23,407 nucleotides of DNA, taken from positions 1 through 23,407 of the forward strand of contig NZ_NPEF01000032.1 in NCBI RefSeq assembly GCF_002811955.1, written 5' to 3'. The notes below the pieces were generated by a model. It saw nothing but the letters and a program-made list of their open reading frames with translations. It was not told where the DNA came from and made no database searches. Shown here one piece after another: positions 11,815-22,498 of this stretch. Source of the stretch: Leptospira ellisii. Lineage in GTDB: Bacteria > Spirochaetota > Leptospiria > Leptospirales > Leptospiraceae. Both the position numbers and the translations under genes were made by a program. Numbering within the stretch: the first letter of the stretch is position 1; the number at the start of each line of letters is the position of its first letter.

Positions 11815-11843
11815 ATTTTACCGTTTTGGGAAAATTCGTACAA
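11815..11843 (-). promoter_or_regulatory. Predicted sigma70-type promoter for a leaderless transcript
   Basis: On the minus strand the -35 reads TTGTAC (forward 11838-11843), followed by a 17-base spacer and a -10 of TAAAAT (forward 11815-11820). Only 9 bases separate the -10 from the ATG at 11805, so transcription would begin at or within about 3 bases of the start codon. The lack of any Shine-Dalgarno before that ATG agrees with this. Confidence 0.5.
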
Positions 11844-11981
11844 GAAAAAAAATACTCAAGGATTTTCCAATTTCTTCGATAGATAGTTTAGGGAATCGAT
11901 CCCCTTCTCAAGGATGAGAACGGACCGAATTCCCGATAAAAAGATCTTTCCACCGAACCAGAAGTCGCATGGAGGCGCACA

Positions 11982-12188
11982 ATGTTCTATCCTGAAATGG
12001 ACCCCGAGCTGAAAAGTTCCTTTCTTTCGATCGGCAAAACCACCGCAAACCTCGTAAACAACACGATTCTTCCGCAATCCGGATTGAAGGCGGGAAATTT
12101 ACTCGATTCCGCCCAAATGAAAAAGCTGCAGGAAATCCGCAAACGCAGATTCCGTTCGAACGAATGGAAGAATTTTCTCAAGGATTAA
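11982..12188 (+). CDS. Small hypothetical protein, 68 aa
   Basis: This short gene begins at an ATG preceded by a strong Shine-Dalgarno, GGAGG (11971-11975), with 6 bases between. The product is predicted mostly helical, has no TM segment and ends in a basic stretch (KKLQEIRKRRFRSNEWKNF), which might bind nucleic acid or the membrane surface. I recognise no family. The ribosome-binding site and the rho-independent terminator about 90 bases after the stop support a real transcription unit. The antisense frame in the same stretch lacks such signals. Confidence 0.65.
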   Translation: MFYPEMDPELKSSFLSIGKTTANLVNNTILPQSGLKAGNLLDSAQMKKLQEIRKRRFRSNEWKNFLKD

Positions 12189-12279
12189 TCCGCAATTCGG
12201 AGATCGGATTCGCATTCGGGTAATTCCGATAGAATCCAAAATCCATTCCTCAGAACAGGCGTTAAAACCGATGAAAATA

Positions 12280-12308
12280 AAAAAGCCCGCCGAAACGACG
12301 GGCTTTTT
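12280..12308. terminator. Bidirectional rho-independent terminator
   Basis: AAAAAGCCCG (12280-12289) pairs perfectly with CGGGCTTTTT (12299-12308) around a 9-base loop. The A-rich and T-rich flanks give a U-tract on both strands. It sits between the convergent 68-aa gene and the caspase-fold gene and can end both transcripts. Confidence 0.9.
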
Positions 12309-12329
12309 CGTTAAGACGAAATCGGCTGA

Positions 12330-13952
<1,623 letters not shown>

Positions 13953-13985
13953 ACCTGGCCTCCTGGGATGATCGAGAATGGAATC

Positions 13986-14013
13986 AGGGTAGCAAAAGAA
14001 ATTCTTTTGTCAT
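13986..14013 (-). promoter_or_regulatory. Possible promoter with embedded palindrome, caspase-fold gene
   Basis: On the minus strand ATGACA (forward 14008-14013) and TACCCT (forward 13986-13991) could serve as -35 and -10 with a 16-base spacer. The spacer is almost filled by a perfect inverted repeat, CAAAAGAA-A-TTCTTTTG (13993-14009), placed like an operator. The -10 is a poor match, so the promoter call is weak; the palindrome itself is exact. Confidence 0.35.
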
Positions 14014-14089
14014 TATTTTTTTCGGGAAAGAAACGTAGGGAAAGAATTTAGGAAAGATTTTTCAGGAATAAAAGCTGGACTCTTTCCGT

Positions 14090-14124
14090 AAAAAAGGACG
14101 GGATCGGCGCGCGATTCCCGTCCT
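14090..14124 (-). terminator. Rho-independent terminator of the porin gene
   Basis: AGGACGGGA (14095-14103) pairs with TCCCGTCCT (14116-14124), and the 12-base loop can itself close further. On the minus strand the stem is followed by six U residues (forward A-run 14090-14095). It lies just past the porin stop and separates that transcript from the caspase-fold gene. Confidence 0.85.
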
Positions 14125-14147
14125 AAATCGAGTTCGCGAATATTATC

Positions 14148-15041
14148 TTATAATTCGTGTTTGTATCCGACTCGATATTGTGTTCCGCCCAAGACGATCG
14201 GATACGACGGCGAAGGAGCTATACTTGCGATTCCTCCTACCGATTGTGTATGACCCGTTCCTAATTTTGCGGAGAATAAGGTTTCCGCTTCCAAAAAGAT
14301 ATGACCTTTTTCAGTGACTCTCGCCTGCGCGCCCACGATCCAATTCGGCGCAAATCCGGAAACGTTAAACCGTACGTCTTCCCATATGGCAGGAGGAGAA
14401 GTTCCGTCCGCAACCAAGTTGGAAAGTGTGGAAGGAAGTCCCAATAAATCCATTCCGTTTTGTACCGTTTCGGAAAGATTGGATCCGGCGACGCTCCAAC
14501 CGCCCTTATAATAGTGCAATCCGCCGCCGATATAAACCGCAGCGTCTTCGGTTACGGAAATCTTAATCCCCACGTTTAAGGGAATTTGAACCGCATTGTA
14601 ATCCCAAGTTATATCATAAAATTTGAATCCGAGTGCCTTAGCCTCCGTATCTCCTCCGATGATCTTTCTCGTATAATTCGCGGCGATTCTTGCGAAAAAA
14701 TACTTTCCGAATTCCCGTTCATATCCCGCGGAAAGGACGAGACCCGACATGGCGCCGTTCGCTTTAACGTTGATCAAACCGACCGTAGTATTTTCGAGGG
14801 CTTGCAGACGATTTTCCGCAAGGATCAATTTACGCGTCGCGACCCCGGGCGACCCGTCGGTGGCGGTCACGGGATAATAATTCGCCGCGTCCAAACCGTC
14901 CTTCGTGATCGTTCCTCCCAATTGACCGAGATCGAATTGCATCCCTAAACTTCCGAATGCATACGATTTAGCGCTCAGATTGACCGAAAAAAATAAGACG
15001 GTTAAAACGAACGATACTTTAGAGATACGTAACAATTTCAT
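14148..15041 (-). CDS. ompL1: Outer-membrane porin OmpL1
   Basis: The product is 297 aa with an N-terminal signal peptide, probable cleavage near NLSA (residue 24). The mature protein has alternating beta-strand character and ends in YRVGYKHEL, a beta-barrel C-terminus. The stretches FDLGQLGGTI and KDGLDAANYY, the segments FGKYFFARIAANYT and VTEDAAVYIGGGL, and the C-terminus match my recollection of Leptospira OmpL1, a trimeric surface-exposed porin reported to bind host molecules. OmpL1 of pathogenic species is about 320 aa as I recall. The shortfall falls mainly in the first surface loop (about residues 55-78 here), which lacks the cysteine-containing insertion. The ATG has AGGAAA upstream. 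It is flanked by its own terminator and a long regulatory-looking upstream region. Confidence 0.9.
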   Translation of the reverse strand: MKLLRISKVSFVLTVLFFSVNLSAKSYAFGSLGMQFDLGQLGGTITKDGLDAANYYPVTATDGSPGVATRKLILAENRLQALENTTVGLINVKANGAMSGLVLSAGYEREFGKYFFARIAANYTRKIIGGDTEAKALGFKFYDITWDYNAVQIPLNVGIKISVTEDAAVYIGGGLHYYKGGWSVAGSNLSETVQNGMDLLGLPSTLSNLVADGTSPPAIWEDVRFNVSGFAPNWIVGAQARVTEKGHIFLEAETLFSAKLGTGHTQSVGGIASIAPSPSYPIVLGGTQYRVGYKHEL

Positions 15042-15075
15042 CGATTTCCTACTCCGTATTGAAATATTCTATTTT

Positions 15076-15096
15076 TCCGAAATACGACATTTCGGA
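15076..15096 (-). promoter_or_regulatory. Perfect inverted repeat in the ompL1 leader
   Basis: TCCGAAAT (15076-15083) and ATTTCGGA (15089-15096) are exact reverse complements with a 5-base loop. The element begins 35 bases upstream of the ompL1 ATG on the coding side. It could be an mRNA stem-loop that stabilises or regulates the porin message, or a DNA operator. It has no U-run, so it is not a standard terminator. Confidence 0.45.
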
Positions 15097-15178
15097 TTCA
15101 CCGAGCTAAAACGGAACTAAAATTGTCGTCAAACGAAATAGGCCGGATCGGTAAATTTTTTAGTTCTTACTTAAAATC

Positions 15179-15224
15179 AATTCTAAAAGAATTCAATTAT
15201 TATAAAATTCTTACATATAATAAT
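15179..15224 (-). promoter_or_regulatory. Two adjacent AT-rich inverted repeats upstream of ompL1
   Basis: AATTCT-AAA-AGAATT (15179-15193) is followed by ATTATTATA (15196-15204) and TATAATAAT (15216-15224), which are exact reverse complements 11 bases apart. They lie about 140-180 bases upstream of the ompL1 ATG. The second resembles the half-site style of Fur/PerR-family operators, but AT-rich DNA gives such matches easily. Confidence 0.35.
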
Positions 15225-15390
15225 CGATTCCTATCTCATGCGTTTTGAGTCTTGATTTACCGATCGTCCTTCCTAGCGTATGATAAAAACGGAAGTAAGT
15301 TATACGTTAAGAAAGTGGATGAATTCGAAACAGGATTTTATCGCGGATCATTCTCTGAAAAAAAAAACGGGTCTTCGTCCTGACCTAAGA

Positions 15391-15425
15391 ATAAAAAACC
15401 CGGAGGAATCACTTCCACCGGGTTT
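15391..15425 (-). terminator. Rho-independent terminator of ilvC
   Basis: On the forward strand AAACCCGG (15396-15403) pairs with CCGGGTTT (15418-15425), and inside it GGAA (15405-15408) pairs with TTCC (15413-15416) around a 4-base loop. One mismatch separates the two stem parts. On the minus strand a U-rich tract follows (forward ATAAAAAA, 15391-15398). It starts about 28 bases past the ilvC stop. Confidence 0.9.
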
Positions 15426-15453
15426 ATATACGAAAAAGATTTGAACCGGTTTC

Positions 15454-16711
<1,258 letters not shown>

Positions 16712-18319
16712 TCATCGTACGATAGGACGTACCTCCGCATCTACCTTGGTCAAGGTGTTCGACTGTGCTTCCAATTCCTGGACGATTACCGCAAGAGTAT
16801 CGCTTTTTTCCATCAAGGAATCCATCGAAGATTGGAGGGACGAGATCGCGTCCACGATTCCGCGCAAACCGATTTTCTGTTCCGAAGAGGCCACCTCTAT
16901 TTCCGCGGAAAGGGCGCGGAGTTTATCCAAGGTCGAAAAGAATTGGGTATTGATCTGTCTTTGTTCATCGAACAACTTGCTAAATTCGTCGAATCTGGAA
17001 AATAGATCGCGGAATAAAACGTCCTGTTCCTTAACGTGTTCGGCGGTCGTCTCCGCGGATTTTTGTCCCGTTGATACGTGATTGGAGGAATCACGGATGA
17101 TCTTGGAAATCAGGTCCGCGTTACCAGCGCTGCTTTCCGCAAGTTTCGAAACCTCCTGCGCTACGACAGCAAACCCTTTACCCGCGTCACCAGCTCTTGC
17201 AGCTTCGATCGATGCGTTCAAGGAAAGAAGATTGGTTCGATCCGCGACTTCGGACATGATGCGGTTCACCTCCCCTACGCTACGGAACGAATCTCCCAAA
17301 GAAGAAAGGGATTTCGAAAGATCCTCCACGAATTCCGTTACCATCGAGCCCGATTTGCGAACCTTATTCATACTTTCGTCCAGCGTCGCGTTGAACTGGC
17401 TTATCTTTTCGATGATCGATTTGAGGCTGCCGCTATGTCCGATTAAACTTTCGATATTGCTGAATTGACTTTTAACGCTTTCCGAAGAGTTTTCCGTTTG
17501 CGACTGAAATTCCTCCATGGTCGAACTGATCTCTTCAAAGGAGGACGCGTGATTCGAAACCAACAAAGAAAAATCGTCCATAAATCCTTTGAGATTTTTG
17601 GAGGAATCCTTTAAGGCATCGGCGGATTCCCTCATTTTCTCGCTTCTTTCGTTTATAAGTTTATGGGACTCCTCCAACTCCTTCTGTCTGATTTCAGAGT
17701 TCTCCCGCAGACGGATAAAAAGTTTCACCAACGTCCGAACGATGAACGTGCACGCGAAAACCGCTATGATCTTCGTGACCTGTTCCGAAACGGAAGCGTA
17801 ACCCAAAGAACTGGAAAGAATCGGATCCTCCACCAAAACCAACCCGTACGTTACGCAGGTAACCACGATCAATACTTGAGTGATCGCCGAAAACACGCCG
17901 ATAAAAAGGATGAAATTCGGGGATAACAACAAACCCGATACGATGATATTCAGAAAGCTGATTCCGAAAATGAATGCGTTTTTTATCACCCCGGTCGTGT
18001 AGTTCGGATGACCCATGGCCGCTCCCACCATCGCCAAAAGAAACACGAGCGCGTCGGCGGTGAGGAATACCTTACTCAAAGTATGGGATATGTTCCCTGA
18101 AATTCTCATCTTAATAAAGCAGTATATACAATACGACAACATCGTCGTTACGCCGACCAAGTATACGGTGACTTGAGCGGTGCTGCTTCGATTCCAACCC
18201 ATGGCTATCGATGAATAATAGAGCAAAACCAGTACGAGACGGATCCAATTGATATATCTAGGACCGGAGGCGATTATCTCTTCGTCGGTTTTTCTTTGTT
18301 GTGCGATCTTCTGGGACAT
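16712..18319 (-). CDS. Methyl-accepting chemotaxis-type protein with six-TM N-terminus
   Basis: The product is 535 aa. Residues about 24-203 contain six hydrophobic segments (about 24-42, 50-68, 83-103, 112-131, 135-158, 183-203) with short loops and no large periplasmic sensor domain. A coiled coil follows from about 205 and then an MCP signalling domain. The conserved hairpin tip lies at about 355-397 ([21 protein letters not shown], then [17 protein letters not shown]), the part that contacts CheA and CheW. No HAMP is recognisable. Signals are therefore probably sensed in or near the membrane, or through a partner. The C-terminus has no CheR/CheB-docking pentapeptide. The ATG at 18319 has no strong Shine-Dalgarno. 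It stands apart from any che gene in the window and is divergent from the OsmC-family gene. Confidence 0.9.
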   Translation of the reverse strand: MSQKIAQQRKTDEEIIASGPRYINWIRLVLVLLYYSSIAMGWNRSSTAQVTVYLVGVTTMLSYCIYCFIKMRISGNISHTLSKVFLTADALVFLLAMVGAAMGHPNYTTGVIKNAFIFGISFLNIIVSGLLLSPNFILFIGVFSAITQVLIVVTCVTYGLVLVEDPILSSSLGYASVSEQVTKIIAVFACTFIVRTLVKLFIRLRENSEIRQKELEESHKLINERSEKMRESADALKDSSKNLKGFMDDFSLLVSNHASSFEEISSTMEEFQSQTENSSESVKSQFSNIESLIGHSGSLKSIIEKISQFNATLDESMNKVRKSGSMVTEFVEDLSKSLSSLGDSFRSVGEVNRIMSEVADRTNLLSLNASIEAARAGDAGKGFAVVAQEVSKLAESSAGNADLISKIIRDSSNHVSTGQKSAETTAEHVKEQDVLFRDLFSRFDEFSKLFDEQRQINTQFFSTLDKLRALSAEIEVASSEQKIGLRGIVDAISSLQSSMDSLMEKSDTLAVIVQELEAQSNTLTKVDAEVRPIVR

Positions 18320-18689
18320 GTTAATAAGAACGGCTATCGAAAGCCAAAAATCAATGGTTTTTCTGAAAAGCGAATTTATACTTTATCGTAAATTCGCGTT
18401 TTCGATTTATCTAAACGTAAAGAGACGAAAAATATCCTCCGGTAAATAACTTCGTGAACATTTTTTTCGAAAACGGATCGGCTTAAAATCCGAGGTTTTA
18501 CGTTTTAAGGATCCGATTTCGATTTTTGAGTTTACTTTTCTACGGTTTTGGCGCTTTCCTAAAACGAAATAAACCCGAGCGTGCAAAAAGGGAAACATCG
18601 TTACTCGAAAACGTTAGGTTGTTACCTTTTTCCTAATCACTACCGGCTTTAGGAACCGCTCCGGTTTTTCGTTTTAAAGGAAGTGAATC
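18320..18689. other. Divergent intergenic region, chemotaxis-type gene / OsmC-family gene
   Basis: This 370-base AT-rich spacer must hold the promoters of both divergent genes. It contains a 28-base inverted repeat (18370-18397, listed separately). Near the OsmC side ACCGG and CCGGT (about 18641-18665) could form a weak stem followed by a T-run. A 63-codon minus frame at 18407-18598 has no ribosome-binding site and a composition unlike a normal protein, so I do not accept it. Confidence 0.45.
18370..18397. promoter_or_regulatory. 28-base inverted repeat, operator-like
   Basis: GCGAATTTA (18370-18378) and TAAATTCGC (18389-18397) are exact reverse complements with a 10-base centre. The two arm centres lie 19 bases apart, close to two DNA turns, as expected for a dimeric regulator. 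The site lies 50-78 bases upstream of the chemotaxis-type gene and about 290 bases upstream of the OsmC-family gene. Confidence 0.45.
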
Positions 18690-19145
18690 ATGTCCGAACA
18701 CAAAATTAGCTTATCGTGGAAAAAAGGACCGGAAGATTTCAAATATGACTCATACGATAGAACGCATACGGTCCGTTATGCGGGAGGACAAACCCTAAGC
18801 GGTTCCTCCACTGTGGAAACCTTTGGAAAGGCGGAATTCGCCAATCCGGAGGAATTATTGACCTCTTCCGTTTGCAGCTGTCACTTTTTGACCTTCTTGG
18901 CGATCGCCGCGAAAAGCCGGTACGTCGTCTCTTCCTACGAGGACAACGCCGTGGCGATCTTGGAAAAAAACCGCGAAGGAAAGACGGTCGTCACGAAAAT
19001 CGATCTTTATCCGATCGTCCGATTCGAAGGCGAGAAAATTCCGGACCGCGAAACCTTGGAAGGACTTCATGAAAAAGCGCACAAAAACTGTTTCATCTCG
19101 AATTCCATCAAAAGCGAAGTTACGATCCACACACAATCCGTTTAG
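18690..19145 (+). CDS. OsmC/Ohr-family peroxidase
   Basis: The product is 151 aa, the usual length for a cytoplasmic OsmC-type thiol peroxidase that reduces organic hydroperoxides. Both redox cysteines are present: the first in [13 protein letters not shown] (Cys64, aligned with the ASCHMLTFL-type motif), the second in [10 protein letters not shown] (Cys134). The conserved glutamates lie in ANPEELL. The segment [20 protein letters not shown] is typical of the OsmC-like branch that includes YhfA-type and general OsmC proteins rather than Ohr, though I cannot place it exactly. The start has a strong Shine-Dalgarno, AAAGGAAG (18676-18683). The gene is monocistronic. Its stop overlaps the 3' end of the convergent sensor phosphatase gene by 4 bases, so the two messages are antisense at their ends. 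Confidence 0.9.
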   Translation: MSEHKISLSWKKGPEDFKYDSYDRTHTVRYAGGQTLSGSSTVETFGKAEFANPEELLTSSVCSCHFLTFLAIAAKSRYVVSSYEDNAVAILEKNREGKTVVTKIDLYPIVRFEGEKIPDRETLEGLHEKAHKNCFISNSIKSEVTIHTQSV

Positions 19146-22100
19146 GAAGGTAGTGTTTTAGTTTCGGACACGTTTTCGGAATATCTTCGAAGCACTTCCT
19201 GGATTTTGAGTATGATTTCGTGATTCGGATCTATGGAAAGTGCGATGTCCACCATTTCCATAGCGCGTTTATAATTCTTCAAAGCGATGTAAACCTGCGA
19301 AAGATTGATTATGTTCTTTAGATGCGCCGGTTCCCGCAGCCTAAGTCTTTCCCCGAAATCCAACGCCTTTTGAAAACTTCCAGATCTTCGAGCCGCAGTC
19401 GATGCGATGTAAAGGATCTCCTTATCCACGGGTTTGAGATTGAGATAATCCTCCGCGTACAGGGCCGCGTTCCGATAATCTTTTTTCTTCAGAAACAGAC
19501 TCACGAACAATTTTTTCACCTCCGGGATCTGATTGTTAAGCGACTCGGCCTGTTCGAGGTAGGAAATCGCCTCCTCCAATTCCTTATTGTTCGCGCCGTC
19601 CTTCGCTTTTCTCAGCAATTCCCGGATCTGTTCCCTTTCGTGCGCCTGCGCTATTTTGGATTCGCTCAAACTTTCCTTATACGAAACCCGTACGAGGGAA
19701 AGATCATCCGTCAGGGAACCGCGGGTTTTTAATCCTTCGTATATCGACTGAAGTTCTCCGCGCGCATCCTCGACTTGCCTTAGGAAAAGTTTCTCGTCGT
19801 CGTTGATGATTCTTCCGCCTTCGTGATCCGTTCCTACGAGCAGATCGTCGCGGCCGTCGGATCCGGCGATGATGATGTCGCCGGGTTCCATCTGGAAGGT
19901 TTTGATGAAAACGGTTCCCTCCATTCCGGTCGTTCCCAATTTGCGGAACATCAGATCGTCCTCGATAAAACTCGCGATGCCGTCCCGATACAACACGGTC
20001 CAGGGATGTTCTGCGTTGATAAAATAAAGCAGACCCGCGTCGTCGTCGACGACCCCTAGAACGAGAGAAACCAGCATGGATCCGTCGAAACTTTCGAAAA
20101 CCTTATGCAGTTCGAGGAAGGCGTTTTTGAGCCAGCGTTCCGGAGATTGCTCCTTCATATTCGCGGCCATTCTCGTCCTTTCGATGATGGATTCGAAAAC
20201 TGCGCCTAACACCAACGCACCGCCGGCGCCCTGCATGGATTTTCCCATCGCGTCTGCGTTCAAAAAAACGGTGTAATATCTGTCCTGCAACTCTATGAAG
20301 TTGGAGATGTTGATGTCCCCGCCGATCTCGTCGTTAAAACGGCGGAACGAAAATTTCTTCTTTTGTTCTATCAAAAAATCGACTTTAACGTTTTCCTGAC
20401 GCGCTTTGTTGGAGCCGAGAGGTTTGATCAATAGGGAAGTGAGGAAGTAATCCCCGTCCTGTTGCTGTTTGAGTTCCCGCACTTCCTCCAAAGTCTGCTG
20501 TAATTCTTTGGTGCGTTCCTGGACTTTTTCTTCAAGCTCGTCGGCGTATTGTTGAAGACGTTTTTTAGCCGCTTGAATCGATCTCGCCATTCTGTTAAAC
20601 GAACGCGCGATAAAACCGATTTCATCCTCCACTTTCACCTGAAGTCTATACTCCAGGTTTCCGGAATTCGCCTCCCGCAGACCGATTACGACCTCTTCGA
20701 GAGGATTCAAAAGCGCGCCTTGAAAGAAAAAACGGAAACCGACAAGAACGAGTAAAAGGATGCACAACGCGGAAACGTATAGGATTTTTCCGGTGGAATG
20801 AAGGAATTCCCGCAAAGATTCGTATCGAAAACCGACGTCGTAGATTTTACCGTCCGGCGCAACGTAAAAATAGGAAATAAAATGTTTCGGAATTTTTCCC
20901 CCCAATTCATAGATCCGTTCCCCTTTATACGTTCTTTCGTCCTGCTTACGGACCTGGGTCAAAAGCGAATCGAGGATTTTTTCGCGGCGGGCCGTATCCG
21001 TCACGTTCGAATGGAGAGCGTTTCGTTTGAGCTCCTTTAAAAATCCGGAAAGCCCCGGCGTCTCGGAATGGAATAATTTTTCCAACGCGGCGGAATCGTT
21101 CTTCTCCTTGGGCGGAAGATGAAAGTATTTATTTCTTAAAACCACCAATTTCTTTTCCAGGGTTTCGTAAAAGAGTTCCACGTCCTCACCGGAAAGATTC
21201 GCCTCTTTTCGATCGGCGAGAAATTCCTTCAAACCCGCGCGATAGGCTTCGTAACCCGGAGGTGAATTTTCGAGTACGGCCTCCGTTTTTTCCAGAAACG
21301 CCTTTTTGGGAAGCGGAGAAAGCTCGAATAACGTATGCGAAATCTTGAAAAAACGAAACTCGCGCAGAACGTCTTCGTTCGGTTGTACGTCGCTGCTTTT
21401 CAGAAATTCCGTCGCGGTATCGTTTTCGGGATCGTATCGAAAGACGTAGGCGACGTCCTTCGAAACGTCCGCTCCGGACACGGAAAGTTTCGCCTCTTTT
21501 CTTTTGATCAAATCGTACGAATTTTCATACTCGTTGAAGATGAATAAACTTACGATCTGCAGAACGAGAAAAAAAGTGGCCAAGGTGATTCCGATAATTC
21601 TCGCGAGAATGGAGGTTTTTTCGCTCGTATAATTGATGTAACCGACCAGAATCACGAACAGACCGATCACGAGGGAAATATCCAGAACGGTCTGATACAA
21701 TTCCCTCGATACCGCACCGTCGCGGCTCATCGCGTTCAACACGCCCGGAAACAAAGTGACGAGCGACAAAGGAATCAGAATGATCCCTGTTATGATTCTT
21801 TCTTTGGCCTTTAACTTGATCATTCTCCAAGTGCCGATTCCGATAAAGAACGCGGTATAAACGAGAATCATCGCGGAATAGACTTTGTAGAACAGATTGA
21901 TCTGAAAATCCCAATAGTGACCCGAAAAATAAAACACGCGTTTGGCGGAGAAGGATTCGTAAAAATACCACGCACAGATCGCGAGAATTCCGGAGAGCGC
22001 CAGAATAAATCCCGTACGGATCACTTTTTTGGAAAGCGGCTCGGGATAATGAAAGAAGAACATGATCAAAAAGAGAAATCCCAAAAAAGGGGAAGGAATG

Positions 22101-22315
22101 ACGATCCATCTGTGGAATACGGACCAAGGTCCGTAAAAAGGGAATCCGATCATGTAACCGAGATGAAAAATTCCGAGCCAAAGCAAACCGAAACACAGAT
22201 GCAAAGTACCCGACGCCTTCTCCTGAATGGAAAAAAAGAAGAATACGGTGAATCCGATAAAAAGAACTCCGACCAGCGAAGCCAAAGAGAAATAATTAAG
22301 ATAGATTAAGTCCAT
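19142..22315 (-). CDS. Membrane sensor phosphatase: TM region, HAMP, SpoIIE/PP2C, TPR
   Basis: The product is 1057 aa from the ATG at 22315 (a GTG three codons upstream at 22324 is possible). Positions below count from that GTG. About eight TM helices fill 8-262. A sensor-like segment of about 250 residues follows (266-512), then another TM helix (514-533), HAMP (about 540-592, [10 protein letters not shown] to [11 protein letters not shown]) and a coiled coil (585-622). A SpoIIE-type PP2C Ser/Thr phosphatase covers about 640-882: metal-site motif DEIGGDI (665-671), then [14 protein letters not shown] (689-702), [13 protein letters not shown] (815-827) and [10 protein letters not shown] (871-880). 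TPR-like helices run from about 905 to 1048. Such proteins usually dephosphorylate anti-sigma-factor antagonists in partner-switching systems. No anti-sigma gene is visible here. Confidence 0.88.
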   Translation of the reverse strand: MDLIYLNYFSLASLVGVLFIGFTVFFFFSIQEKASGTLHLCFGLLWLGIFHLGYMIGFPFYGPWSVFHRWIVIPSPFLGFLFLIMFFFHYPEPLSKKVIRTGFILALSGILAICAWYFYESFSAKRVFYFSGHYWDFQINLFYKVYSAMILVYTAFFIGIGTWRMIKLKAKERIITGIILIPLSLVTLFPGVLNAMSRDGAVSRELYQTVLDISLVIGLFVILVGYINYTSEKTSILARIIGITLATFFLVLQIVSLFIFNEYENSYDLIKRKEAKLSVSGADVSKDVAYVFRYDPENDTATEFLKSSDVQPNEDVLREFRFFKISHTLFELSPLPKKAFLEKTEAVLENSPPGYEAYRAGLKEFLADRKEANLSGEDVELFYETLEKKLVVLRNKYFHLPPKEKNDSAALEKLFHSETPGLSGFLKELKRNALHSNVTDTARREKILDSLLTQVRKQDERTYKGERIYELGGKIPKHFISYFYVAPDGKIYDVGFRYESLREFLHSTGKILYVSALCILLLVLVGFRFFFQGALLNPLEEVVIGLREANSGNLEYRLQVKVEDEIGFIARSFNRMARSIQAAKKRLQQYADELEEKVQERTKELQQTLEEVRELKQQQDGDYFLTSLLIKPLGSNKARQENVKVDFLIEQKKKFSFRRFNDEIGGDINISNFIELQDRYYTVFLNADAMGKSMQGAGGALVLGAVFESIIERTRMAANMKEQSPERWLKNAFLELHKVFESFDGSMLVSLVLGVVDDDAGLLYFINAEHPWTVLYRDGIASFIEDDLMFRKLGTTGMEGTVFIKTFQMEPGDIIIAGSDGRDDLLVGTDHEGGRIINDDEKLFLRQVEDARGELQSIYEGLKTRGSLTDDLSLVRVSYKESLSESKIAQAHEREQIRELLRKAKDGANNKELEEAISYLEQAESLNNQIPEVKKLFVSLFLKKKDYRNAALYAEDYLNLKPVDKEILYIASTAARRSGSFQKALDFGERLRLREPAHLKNIINLSQVYIALKNYKRAMEMVDIALSIDPNHEIILKIQEVLRRYSENVSETKTLPS

Positions 22316-22324
22316 GACAGGCAC

Positions 22325-22355
22325 TCTATAAACTTCTTAAAATCAATGTCGTCAA
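22325..22355 (-). promoter_or_regulatory. Possible promoter of the sensor phosphatase gene
   Basis: On the minus strand TTGACG (forward 22350-22355) and TATAGA (forward 22325-22330) could be -35 and -10, separated by 19 bases, which is longer than ideal. The start codon is 9 bases beyond the -10 if ATG 22315 is used, so the message would be leaderless or nearly so. No Shine-Dalgarno is visible. Confidence 0.3.
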
Positions 22356-22415
22356 GCAAAAAGGAATTTTCGAATGAATGTTACATCTTATAATTCGCTA
22401 AACGATTCTAAAATT

Positions 22416-22432
22416 AAACCGACGAACGGTTT
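22416..22432 (-). terminator. Weak hairpin downstream of the aldehyde dehydrogenase gene
   Basis: AAACCG (22416-22421) pairs with CGGTTT (22427-22432) around 5 bases, followed on the minus strand by a short U-rich stretch. A second small stem, CGAAG/CTTCG, lies nearer the stop at about 22472-22485. Either might terminate the dehydrogenase transcript before the sensor phosphatase gene. Neither is strong. Confidence 0.35.
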
Positions 22433-22498
22433 CGATCGAAAACGAACGCTTTCGTGTTTTAAAATAAACGAACGAAGCTAACTTCGATCGTTTCCCGG

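Larger units (their letters stand above)
15042..15453. other. AT-rich intergenic region upstream of ompL1
   Basis: This 412-base spacer lies between ompL1 and ilvC, both on the minus strand. It carries the ilvC terminator at its right end and three inverted repeats listed separately. A possible -35 for ompL1 on the minus strand is TTGACG (forward 15127-15132), but the matching -10 is poor. A 54-codon frame from an ATG at 15280 to TGA at 15444 runs straight through the ilvC terminator and is not accepted as a gene. Confidence 0.5.

Noticed and set aside
15280..15444. 54-codon plus-strand open frame beginning with ATG and ending at TGA
   Set aside because: It runs through the strong ilvC terminator, has no convincing ribosome-binding site and ends within the antisense side of the ilvC terminator region.
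18407..18598. 63-codon minus-strand frame in the divergent spacer
   Set aside because: No ribosome-binding site, highly basic low-complexity composition, and it sits in a region expected to hold promoters.
21525..22196. 223-codon minus-strand frame inside the sensor phosphatase gene
   Set aside because: It overlaps the real frame on the same strand out of phase; it is Arg/Ser-rich with no conserved motifs.
22472..22485. CGAAG/CTTCG stem just past the aldehyde dehydrogenase stop as a terminator
   Set aside because: Only five base pairs and a broken U-tract; mentioned with the neighbouring hairpin but not called on its own.
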